Of a DNA stretch of 64,000 bases, positions 31,982-39,749 are shown one piece after another (the stretch's first letter is position 1; the number at the start of each line of letters is the position of its first letter). This DNA is from Azospirillaceae bacterium (GTDB taxonomy: Bacteria; Pseudomonadota; Alphaproteobacteria; Azospirillales; Azospirillaceae): the NCBI GenBank assembly GCA_028283825.1, contig JAPWJW010000005.1:124001-188000 (forward strand). Direction: 5' to 3'. The notes under the pieces were generated by a model that saw only the letters and a program-made list of their open reading frames with translations, made no database searches and was not told where the DNA came from. The translations under genes and the position numbers were made by a program.

Positions 31982-34949
31982 CTGTTCCAGCAGGCGGGGG
32001 TCGCTGTGGATTGGTCATGCCGCACGGTACCACCCGCAACGTCAGGCCCAGCGCCTGCGCGTGATAGTCGAATTCGTCCCGCAGCCGGTCGAACAGGTCG
32101 TTGACCGTGAAGTCCAGCGTGTCTGCCCCCACGGTGCCGGCCTCGATCTGGTTGATGTCCAGCAGGGCGTTCAGCATGCCGGCCATGGCGCCCAGGGTCT
32201 GGTCCAGGCGGGCGACCAGCGTCTGTGCCCGGGGGCCTTCCACCGTCTTGGCCAGAATTCCCTGCAGCAGGGCCAGGGTTTGCAGCGGCTGGCGCAAATC
32301 GTGGCTGGCGGCGGCCAGGAAGCTGGACTTGGCGGCGGTGGCCAGTTCCGCCTGCCGCCTGGCGTCTTCCAGCGCGTGGGCCGTGCGCTTGCGCTCGGTG
32401 ATGTCGGTGAAGGTGATGACCACCCCTTCCACCCCGCGGCCGTGGGTGCGATAGGGCAGGATGCGCCGGACGAACCAGGTGCCGCCGGGCAGCTCGATCT
32501 CCTGCTCGGTGGGCGCCAGGGTCTTCAACACGGCCTGGGCGTCGGTGATAAGCCCGGCGTCCGCCGCCGACGCGCGCAGATCGGCCAGCGGCCGGCCGAC
32601 ATCGCTGGGGATGATGCTGAACAGCGCCCGCGTGGCCGGGGTGAAGAAACGGATCTTGAGATCGGCGTCGAGGAACAGCGTGGCGATATCCGTGCTGTAC
32701 AGCACGTTCTGCAGGTCGTCGGACGTGACGCGCTGGCGTTCCAGCGTTTCCTGGAGCTGGCTGTTGAGGGCGGTCAGTTCCTCGTTAAGGGACTGCAATT
32801 CCTCCTTGGAGGTCAGCAGTTCCTCATTGGCGGATTGGTATTCCTCATTGACCGACAGCGCCTCCTCATTGATGGCGCGCTGTTCCTCACTGGATATCTC
32901 CAGGTTGCGGATGGCGTCCTGAAGCGCCATGCGCGTGATCTCAAGCTCCCGCTCCAGGTCCGGGGTCCTGGCCACACTGGACGTGCTTTCGGGATGGTCC
33001 CCCGATGGCGACGACCTTGGGGCTTCGAGGAAGCAGACCAGAAGCAGGTCCTCGCCATCGTGGCGAATCCGTTGGACATCAATGCTGAATGGGGGGCCAT
33101 CGTCGTGGCCTTCAAACCGGCCGGTGGAAACGACGGCGGGGGTGCTCTCCAGGCTGGCCTGCTCCAGTGCCGACCGCAATGCGGTCCGCACGGCGGGGCG
33201 CACCAGCGTCAACAGGTCGTGCGTGGGATATCCCGGCGCCACACGCAGGTAGCGGTCCGTCGGCCCCAGGGAATAAAGGCTTTCATGCCGGCGATTGACC
33301 AGGACCGCCGCCGGGGCATAGGCATCCGCCACCAGCCGCCGGGTCAGGTCGGCCAGGACCGCCTGCCGGGGAAGGGGCGCCCCTTGGCCAACCCGGACCA
33401 AACTCCGCCCGCTGTCGCTGGCCGTGATCGGCAGGGATAATTCGCCCGGCCGCACACGGCCGACATGGCGGTACAAGCGTTGGGCCTTGGAGATGACGGC
33501 GAACCGGCCGCCGGTGTCGCCGATGGTCTCCGCACCACCCAGCAGCAGGACGCCCCCCTCACGCAGGGCGAAATGGAAGATCGAGATGACCTTGGCCTGG
33601 GCCTCCGGCTGCAGATAGATCAGCAGGTTACGGCAGGAGATCATGTCCAGGCGGGAAAAGGGCGGATCGGCCAGCAGGTCCTGGATCGTGAACACCACGG
33701 TGGCCCGCATCTCCGGCGACACCCGATAACCTTGCTCATCCCGGTTGAAGAAGCGGCCAAGCCGTTCAGGCGACACGACGTCCGCAATGGTTTCGGGATA
33801 GACGCCGGTTCGCGCGATGGCCACGGCGTCCGGATCGACGTCGGAGGCGAAGACCTGCAGTTTGATGGGGCGCTTCGCCGCCATGATCCGTTCCAGGAAG
33901 ACCATGGCCAGGGAATAGGTTTCCTCCCCGGTGCTGCATCCGGCGATCCAGATGCGCAAGGGCAAACCTGGCGGATGGTTTTCGACCATGGCGGGAATGA
34001 CCTTCTCCGCCAGGAACTCAAACACCGCCGGGTCGCGGAAGAATTGGGTGACGTTGATCAGCAGATCCTTGGCCAGCAGGTCCAGTTCACCCGCATCGGT
34101 GCGCAGGATATCGAGGTAGCCGGCCATGCCGTCGCTTTCCGCCGCCGTCACGGCCATGCGCCGCTCCGTCCGCCGGCGCAAGGTGCCCTCCTTATACAAG
34201 GTGAAATCGTACGCCGTTCGGGTGCGGAGCAGTTCGACCACCTCTGGCAGCCAGTCCGTTGGGGTGGCTGCCGGCGTGTGCGCCAGACCGGCCATGCGCC
34301 GGTCATAGGTCATCAGCGCGTCCGGTATCGCCGCCAGCGGAAGGACCAGATCGACGGCCCCTGTCAGGATGGCGTTGCGCGGCATGCCGTCGAAACCGGC
34401 TTCGGTCGGCTCCTGGGCGATGACCAGGCCGCACTTCTCCTGCACGGCCCTCAGTCCCGCGCTGCCGTCGGACCCGGTTCCCGACAGGACGACACAAACG
34501 GCGCGCGGCCCATAGGTCTCGGCCATGCTGTGCAGCAGGAAGTCGAACGGCAGGCGCGCGCCGTGGCCCGCTTGAGGATGGGAAAGGCGGAGGGCGCCAT
34601 CGTGGACGGCCAGATAGGCGGCGGGCGGAATGATGTACAGATGGTCGCGCTCAACCGGCATGCCATCGACCGCCTGCCTTACCGTCAGGGCGGCATGGCG
34701 GGCCAGCAGATCGACCATCATGCTGTCGTGAGTGGGGTCCAGGTGCTGTACCAGGATGAAAGCCAGGCCGGTGCGGGCCGGCAGCGCCCCCATCAGCGCC
34801 TGGCAGGCCTCAAGCCCCCCCGCCGACGCGCCGATGCCGACGACGATAATATCCGGCGTGGCACGCACGGCATCGCGCGGCGCTGGCTGCGACTGTACAC
34901 GCGCGCTTGATCGCGGCCGGGCTGTTCGACCCGGGGGAGTCCCTGCCAT
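31686..34949 (-). CDS. 5' part of frameshifted hybrid kinase: CheB - CheR - coiled coil - PAS - HisKA
   Basis: The true coding part runs from ATG 34949 to about 32012; the remaining codons to 31686 are out of frame. Residues 33-200 are a CheB methylesterase with triad Ser42 (GASAGG), His69 (VQHLDP) and Asp161 (SGTGSDG). Residues about 225-490 are a CheR methyltransferase (NVTQFFRD, GCSTGEETYSLAM, CRNLLIYL). A Glu-rich coiled coil follows (NEEYQSANEELLTSKEELQS), as usual in CheB/CheR hybrids, then a PAS domain (around FFTPATRALFSI) and a HisKA helix with the phospho-acceptor in AAASHDLRQPLQ. Removing one A near 32012 joins it to the HATPase/REC/REC/HTH frame, giving about 1458 residues in total. 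Likely a large sensory histidine kinase; the signal is unknown. Confidence 0.88.
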   Translation of the reverse strand: MAGTPPGRTARPRSSARVQSQPAPRDAVRATPDIIVVGIGASAGGLEACQALMGALPARTGLAFILVQHLDPTHDSMMVDLLARHAALTVRQAVDGMPVERDHLYIIPPAAYLAVHDGALRLSHPQAGHGARLPFDFLLHSMAETYGPRAVCVVLSGTGSDGSAGLRAVQEKCGLVIAQEPTEAGFDGMPRNAILTGAVDLVLPLAAIPDALMTYDRRMAGLAHTPAATPTDWLPEVVELLRTRTAYDFTLYKEGTLRRRTERRMAVTAAESDGMAGYLDILRTDAGELDLLAKDLLINVTQFFRDPAVFEFLAEKVIPAMVENHPPGLPLRIWIAGCSTGEETYSLAMVFLERIMAAKRPIKLQVFASDVDPDAVAIARTGVYPETIADVVSPERLGRFFNRDEQGYRVSPEMRATVVFTIQDLLADPPFSRLDMISCRNLLIYLQPEAQAKVISIFHFALREGGVLLLGGAETIGDTGGRFAVISKAQRLYRHVGRVRPGELSLPITASDSGRSLVRVGQGAPLPRQAVLADLTRRLVADAYAPAAVLVNRRHESLYSLGPTDRYLRVAPGYPTHDLLTLVRPAVRTALRSALEQASLESTPAVVSTGRFEGHDDGPPFSIDVQRIRHDGEDLLLVCFLEAPRSSPSGDHPESTSSVARTPDLERELEITRMALQDAIRNLEISSEEQRAINEEALSVNEEYQSANEELLTSKEELQSLNEELTALNSQLQETLERQRVTSDDLQNVLYSTDIATLFLDADLKIRFFTPATRALFSIIPSDVGRPLADLRASAADAGLITDAQAVLKTLAPTEQEIELPGGTWFVRRILPYRTHGRGVEGVVITFTDITERKRTAHALEDARRQAELATAAKSSFLAAASHDLRQPLQTLALLQGILAKTVEGPRAQTLVARLDQTLGAMAGMLNALLDINQIEAGTVGADTLDFTVNDLFDRLRDEFDYHAQALGLTLRVVPCGMTNPQRPPPAGTDGAQPAVQRPEIHPPGPGAAGLPPSCGSFEHRGLGYRHRHSRGRPADDLRGIPPVGQRRPGAQPRTGAGAVHRAAPGGPAGPRRQRPVPSRPGIRLRH

Positions 34950-35268
34950 TTTTCCGGTGTCCTGACTGCTGCCACGCCGTTAAGCACAACTTTTAAGCGT
35001 GGCGACTGTTCCGTTGTGCTGGCAATTATATTCTTTCGGCCGGATCGGAAATTGCCAGCCTACCTACCCCATGTGTGCATCAGTATTTTCCGAACCCCCC
35101 GTATTCCAGCCATCGTCAGGTATGGTTAACACCCCTGCCGGACTTGACCGATACCATAGAATCCACCGCAGAACCCTCCAATTGCGGGGAAACGGCCATT
35201 TGCTCTTACGGACAATCAGGGTCGCCTATAGTCAATGACGGGCGGGATTGACCTTGAGGGGGATGATC
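34950..35268. other. Intergenic region between divergent signalling genes
   Basis: About 320 bp with no gene. It should contain promoters for the hybrid kinase (leftward) and the receiver protein (rightward). A TATAGT at 35227-35232 could be a -10 for the receiver, but no good -35 is found at the right distance. Confidence 0.45.
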
Positions 35269-35667
35269 ATGAGACCGCTCCGCATCGTGGTGGTTGAGGA
35301 CGATGCCCTGATCGGCCATTTTCTGGCCGAAATCCTGGGCGAAATGGGTCACGACGTCTGCGCGCTGGAACGGACCGCGGCCGGCGCGATAAGTGCCGCC
35401 GCCAACTTCCGCCCGGACCTGATGATCGTCGATGCCCGATTGCCTGATGGCGACGGTATCGAGGCGATGGACCAAATCAACCGCACCGCCGCCGTCGCGC
35501 ATTTCTTTATGAGTGGCAACGGCAATGAGATCAGCGCGCGGCGGCCGGGGGCGGTGGTCATCCAGAAACCTTTCGCCGAAACCGATCTCGTTCAGGCCAT
35601 CACCCAAGCCCTTCTGGCACCGCTCCGGCATTCCGTGCCGATGCCCAGTCTATGCGGATGGCCGTGA
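35269..35667 (+). CDS. Single-domain response regulator
   Basis: 132 residues from the ATG at 35269, six bases after GAGGGGG; upstream in-frame starts would overlap that site. The whole protein is one receiver domain: acidic pair in VVVEDDALIG, phospho-acceptor Asp55 in LMIVDARLPDGDG, conserved Ser in FFMSGNG and Lys in VIQKPF. There is no output domain, so it would act by protein contact, for example as a phosphate sink or shuttle. It diverges from the CheB/CheR hybrid kinase, a likely phosphate donor. The last 15 residues after the receiver are without clear structure. Confidence 0.88.
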   Translation: MRPLRIVVVEDDALIGHFLAEILGEMGHDVCALERTAAGAISAAANFRPDLMIVDARLPDGDGIEAMDQINRTAAVAHFFMSGNGNEISARRPGAVVIQKPFAETDLVQAITQALLAPLRHSVPMPSLCGWP

Positions 35668-35773
35668 CGGGTCACGGAAGGAAGAGGGGCAAGCGGGCCG
35701 GCAACCCAAGTCGCGGCTGGATTGGGCCTCCACCAACCGCGGCCGAAGTGACAAGGCTTCTGTGCCTGCGCGG

Positions 35774-36193
35774 ATGGAGAACGCGGGTAATGGACGGCGT
35801 GGTGGAGATTTCCTGGCGGCGGTGGTTATTTTCACGGCAGGCTTTCCGCCGTTATGTCGCGTGAGCGGACAAGCGGCGGCGTACTTATCCCTGGTTGTGT
35901 TTTGGATTTTAATCCTGATTAGGCCAATCGGCCCATTCCCTCGCCCCAAAATCTTCCGCCCCCCGTAACAGGGAAATTGGACGCGGGCAAATCTGCAATG
36001 GGATGGATTTTTTTTGCACAATTCTTGCGAGTAAATCTCATATTTCACATGAGGTATAAACAAGCCGCGAACAACGGTTCACGGCCGGAAAAATACCGAT
36101 GAAGTCCACGCAACGGGGTGACGAAGCTCAGGACAATTTAAGAAACGGTCACCAACGTTTATGAGTCGGGCCTATCGGGCTCACCATGCGGCT
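35774..36193 (+). repeat. Long direct repeat, copy 2 (about 420 bp)
   Basis: Counterpart of 17377-17807, about 18.4 kb apart. The 32-bp block at 35949-35980 is identical. The conserved hairpin is GCCGCGAAC-4 nt-GTTCACGGC (36064-36085): stem bases differ from copy 1 while most pairing is kept, apart from one C/A mismatch. The repeat ends in CATGCGGCT, after which this copy passes straight into an IS5-like transposase remnant and copy 1 does not. Confidence 0.65.
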
Positions 36194-36239
36194 GGAATAC
36201 GACCTGCTGTTCCGCTGGTTCGTGGGCTTGAGCGGTCAT
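36186..36239 (+). pseudogene. IS5-family transposase, N-terminal remnant
   Basis: The frame from ATG 36186 reads MRLEYDLLFRWFVGLSGH. The core YDLLFRWFVGL matches the start of IS5-type transposases (commonly Y-N-L-L-F-R-W-F-V-G-L), which continue with a DPVW-type stretch that is missing here. Only about 18 codons are left, so it is a scar of an old insertion, lying at the edge of the long repeat. Confidence 0.5.
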
Positions 36240-36339
36240 CGCAGCTCTCCGGTGAAGTTTGGTCGCCACAGCAGGGGTGACCACAAGAGCCCCAATCGAG
36301 GAAGCGGAGCGAGCCGCATGGGGACTGACTGCAATTTGA

Positions 36340-36370
36340 AGCCCCGCTGGAAATGATCCAGCGGGGCTTT
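36340..36370. terminator. Strong rho-independent-type terminator hairpin
   Basis: AGCCCCGCTGGA-AATGA-TCCAGCGGGGCT is a perfect 12-bp stem with a 5-nt loop (36340-36368), followed by TT and then G. It stands about 30 bp beyond the stop of the leftward operon 44018-36400, whose transcript it should end. The T-run is short on both strands, so efficiency relies on the very stable stem. Confidence 0.8.
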
Positions 36371-36399
36371 GTCGCATCCGTCCAGCCAGGGGCGCCGCT

Positions 36400-38277
36400 T
36401 TATTTGGTTAGCGCCGCGTGGTCGAACAGCTCGTGGAAATACGACCGTTTCAGCGCGGCATTCGCCGGATCCGGGGTGTCGGGTTCGGAATTGAAGCGGT
36501 TGCCCCCCAGGATGAAGCTGAAGTCCGTGCCGCCAACCTGGGCGTTACCATGGCAGCCCATGCACCCGCCCATCTGATAGGTGGTGAAACCATGCGGACC
36601 GGCCACGTACACGTTCTGGAAATCGGGTTGCGGGGTGCCATTGAGTTGCGTGACGTTACTGGGTTGCGCGGCGCTATTGATGGGAGGATAGGCCGTGGGT
36701 GCCTGGTTATCCGCGATCCGGGCCACGAATTGCTGCAGCGTGTAGTCGGTTTCGACCACGATGTTGGCCTGGAAGAAGTTTCCCGCCTGCCGTGTGGAGG
36801 AAAACGTCGGCACGATGTCCTTCTTGTTGAAAGGCACGGCCTGCACGTTGACCAGCTTATAGTGCAGCCAGGGTGAATCCTTCAGCTGATGTTCATCGTT
36901 GTAAAACTTTATGCTGGCGTGCACCGCGTTGTTGATGGTCGAGATGATGGGCGGAATACGCTCATAGCGGCGGTTGACACAGATGTTGCCGCCGACGGGC
37001 GTGCCGGGGGCGGGCACGGACGGCGGCGGGTTGACGCCGGGGGACGGCGCCGGCGGCAGTTCGCGGAAATACAGCCGGCTGCCGGTGTCGTCACAGAACT
37101 CCGCAGGCACCGCCGTGACTTTCGGGGTCAGGGGATTGTCGGCGTAGGTCAAGGCGGGCTGGGTCGGCTGCGGGGGCTGGATCGGCTGGCTGACGATGGC
37201 GCCGTCGTCATTTTCCAGAGGCTTGCCGTCGGCCGTCAGGATGTTGTCGGCCTGCTCGAAGGTGGCGAAGACGAAGTAGGGGGCGGAGGGGGTTTTCTGG
37301 ATGATGTGCAGCGCCACCAGGGCCCATTCGTCCTGCCAATAGCACGGCACCTGAGCCGCAGCCTTGTCGAAGCTAACCTTTCCGGCATAGGGGATGTTTT
37401 CGTAATAACGGACGGTGGCCATGTGGAAACGGCTGCGATCCTCGCCCTTGGCCAGGCGCCGCCAGGCGGACTTGACCTCGAACGTGCCGGTCGGCAGGGC
37501 CGGGACGGTGCCCGGGGCCGGCACCTTCTTATTCGCCAAGGCCGTCTTCCAGGTGTCGATCTGTGCCTGCAAGGGTGTGCCGGTGCCGGAATACCAAAAC
37601 TTGTTCGCGGCCACGTAGTCGTATTCCGTCTTGTTGGCCTTGGCCAGGAAGCGGATCAGTTGCGGTGCGTTGTTCTTCATGGACGGCGCCTCGTCCCGCA
37701 GGATGCCGGCGTACATGGTGGCCAGTTCGATCTGGCTGGTTTCGTCCAGGTTGATCCATGGGGCCTGCGCCACCGGCGGTTGCCCCGGACAGGCGGCGAT
37801 GGTTCCCTTGTACTGGTACTGCGGTGGATCGTTGTAGCCGTAGTCGACGCCCCGGGCCTGGTAACCGTGGGGCGGGGCGGTCAGGGCGTTGGCACCGGGG
37901 AATATCTCCACCTTTTGCCGGTATGTCTGCCACACCAGCGGCCCCGCGCCGGGTTGGCCGAACACGGCCTTCTCGTCGGGGACGTCGCGCTGCACCGTGC
38001 CGTTCGACTGCGCCGCCGGCCAGTTCAGGGCGATGAACTCCTGCCAGGCGAAAATGGCGGCACCCTGCAGGTCGGTGTTCGCCGCGCCGCCGGGAATGTC
38101 GGTCGGCGGCAGCGGTGATACCACATCCTTGCGGGAGGTGATCTGCTTGATGATTGCCGCGGTGTCCACCTCGTCGGCCACGGCGGCGGCGGGGACTGTC
38201 CCCACGGCCAGTTCCAGTGCCAGCGCCGCCCATAGCCAGGGCGCCGCGCGGTATCGTCCTCCATGCGCACTTGTCAT
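36400..38277 (-). CDS. Exported protein with one c-type heme motif near the C-terminus
   Basis: 625 residues with a Sec signal peptide (WLWAALALELAVGTVPAAAVA, cleavage near residue 34). The sequence is otherwise hydrophilic, with many Pro and Asn, and contains one heme-binding CMGCH at 572-576, plus a following Met-free stretch, so the sixth ligand is unclear. No domain other than the cytochrome-like motif can be named. It lies 45 bp downstream of another exported CXXCH protein and belongs to the molybdenum hydroxylase operon, as last gene before a strong terminator. A role in periplasmic electron transfer or a heme-dependent oxidase reaction is likely from the motif and context, but the size is far larger than a simple cytochrome c. 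Confidence 0.75.
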   Translation of the reverse strand: MTSAHGGRYRAAPWLWAALALELAVGTVPAAAVADEVDTAAIIKQITSRKDVVSPLPPTDIPGGAANTDLQGAAIFAWQEFIALNWPAAQSNGTVQRDVPDEKAVFGQPGAGPLVWQTYRQKVEIFPGANALTAPPHGYQARGVDYGYNDPPQYQYKGTIAACPGQPPVAQAPWINLDETSQIELATMYAGILRDEAPSMKNNAPQLIRFLAKANKTEYDYVAANKFWYSGTGTPLQAQIDTWKTALANKKVPAPGTVPALPTGTFEVKSAWRRLAKGEDRSRFHMATVRYYENIPYAGKVSFDKAAAQVPCYWQDEWALVALHIIQKTPSAPYFVFATFEQADNILTADGKPLENDDGAIVSQPIQPPQPTQPALTYADNPLTPKVTAVPAEFCDDTGSRLYFRELPPAPSPGVNPPPSVPAPGTPVGGNICVNRRYERIPPIISTINNAVHASIKFYNDEHQLKDSPWLHYKLVNVQAVPFNKKDIVPTFSSTRQAGNFFQANIVVETDYTLQQFVARIADNQAPTAYPPINSAAQPSNVTQLNGTPQPDFQNVYVAGPHGFTTYQMGGCMGCHGNAQVGGTDFSFILGGNRFNSEPDTPDPANAALKRSYFHELFDHAALTK

Positions 38278-38322
38278 CTTGAAACTCCCCTGGTCAGAAA
38301 GGTTCGGCCGGCCCCAGGCGCC

Positions 38323-39702
38323 CTAGCGGCCGGCCGGTGGGCATATCGGCGGGTTGGTGGGCCGGGTGGTGGCGACGGCGTATTGCTGGAAGGCGACCGC
38401 CAGCTGCAATGAACTGTCCAGCGGAATGGCCGTCTTGAACGCCCCGGACGGGTAGCCCGCCGGGTATTTGTAGTCGGAGAAATAGGCCTGGTTGTCCGGC
38501 GTGTTCCGGGTGCAGATATCGTCGAAGGTGAAGATGGCCGGCACATCCTTGCCCTGGACGCCGACGACGCCCACCGGGGCCGCGTACGCCCCCATGTGGC
38601 AGGACACGCAACTGGAGTTGGCCTGGTCGACCACCCCCGCCAGGCGCCCCTGGCAGCCATAGTGCTGCGGCAGGTCGATGGGCGCGTGGATGGTTTCCCG
38701 CAACGGCCGGCTTTGCCCCTGGGGCACCGCCGGGAAGGTCAGCCCGTCGCTGCCCCATTGCACGCCCAGGGGCACCAGACGCGACCGGACGGTGGGGCCC
38801 GGCAGGCGGCCGTCGTAAGCCAGGGTGCTGTAGACCCAGCGGGTGGGGGAGCGGGGATCGACCACGGCGATGTCCATCTGCACCATGTGCACCTTGGTCA
38901 CCGCCCGCCGGCAGGTCTCATACTGGGTGGGCGAGGTCTGGACGTGGCCATCGGCGCTCCAGTTGGTGGAGCCTTTCAGGTAGGGCACCGCCTTCTCATC
39001 GGCGGTGGTGTTCAGGATCTTTATGACCACCGTGCCTTCGGGGAACGGCAACCCCCGGGCCAGGGCGCCGCCGTCGGTGGTGGCCGGCACGCCGGTATGC
39101 GGGACGGCCTGTCCCAGGGACCAGGCGCCGCAGGGGTTGTACATCCCCACCGACCAGGTCTCGAACAGGGGATCCACGCCATCGACGGCGACGGCACCCG
39201 GCAGATGATGCCTGCCGCTGCCCCGGCCGCCGCCCCGGAACGTGGACTCCGCGGTCGACAGCTCATTGGTCAGGCCGTGGACGTATTCCCGGCCGCGCTG
39301 GCCGTCGTAGGCCATCCAGGGCACATGGAACCAGCGCACCTTGCCCTTGACGGCGACCTTCCAGCCCAGCCGGTCGGGCAGGTTGGGATCCTGATCCTCC
39401 CAGACATAATCGACGATGGCCTGGATATAGGCTTTCCACTGGTCCCACGACGGGTTGGGGTCGGTGAAGGACACCTCCTGCCGCAGCCAAGGGGCGTCGC
39501 AGGTCGGTTTGGTGGCGGGGTACTGATGGCTGAGCGCGAACCGATGCCCGTCCCAGTCCCCCGGCGGGCGGTTCACCGCGTCGCGAAACGCCAACTGCGC
39601 CGGATCGGCCGATTTGCCGGCCGCCGGTTCCCGCGCATGCGCGGCGCCGGCCAGCAGCAGCAGCCCCAACATTCCGCAGGCGACATGCATCAGGCTGCGC
39701 AT
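38323..39702 (-). CDS. Exported protein with single CXXCH heme motif
   Basis: 459 residues with a clear Sec signal (MRSLMHVACGMLGLLLLAGA then AHA, cleavage near 23). The body has many Trp and Tyr, conserved-looking segments such as WKAYIQAIVDYVWED and STNWSADGH, and one heme motif CVSCH at 365-369. It is the middle gene of the operon, 47 bp after the molybdenum hydroxylase and 45 bp before the second heme protein. Both heme proteins share the plan of a long N-terminal part and a single CXXCH in the last quarter, hinting that they form a pair. The family is not one I can name; periplasmic redox function is inferred. Confidence 0.75.
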   Translation of the reverse strand: MRSLMHVACGMLGLLLLAGAAHAREPAAGKSADPAQLAFRDAVNRPPGDWDGHRFALSHQYPATKPTCDAPWLRQEVSFTDPNPSWDQWKAYIQAIVDYVWEDQDPNLPDRLGWKVAVKGKVRWFHVPWMAYDGQRGREYVHGLTNELSTAESTFRGGGRGSGRHHLPGAVAVDGVDPLFETWSVGMYNPCGAWSLGQAVPHTGVPATTDGGALARGLPFPEGTVVIKILNTTADEKAVPYLKGSTNWSADGHVQTSPTQYETCRRAVTKVHMVQMDIAVVDPRSPTRWVYSTLAYDGRLPGPTVRSRLVPLGVQWGSDGLTFPAVPQGQSRPLRETIHAPIDLPQHYGCQGRLAGVVDQANSSCVSCHMGAYAAPVGVVGVQGKDVPAIFTFDDICTRNTPDNQAYFSDYKYPAGYPSGAFKTAIPLDSSLQLAVAFQQYAVATTRPTNPPICPPAGR

Positions 39703-39749
39703 TTCCCGCTCCCTTTGTTCCAGGCGTTTCCGGCACGTGCCGACGCGTC

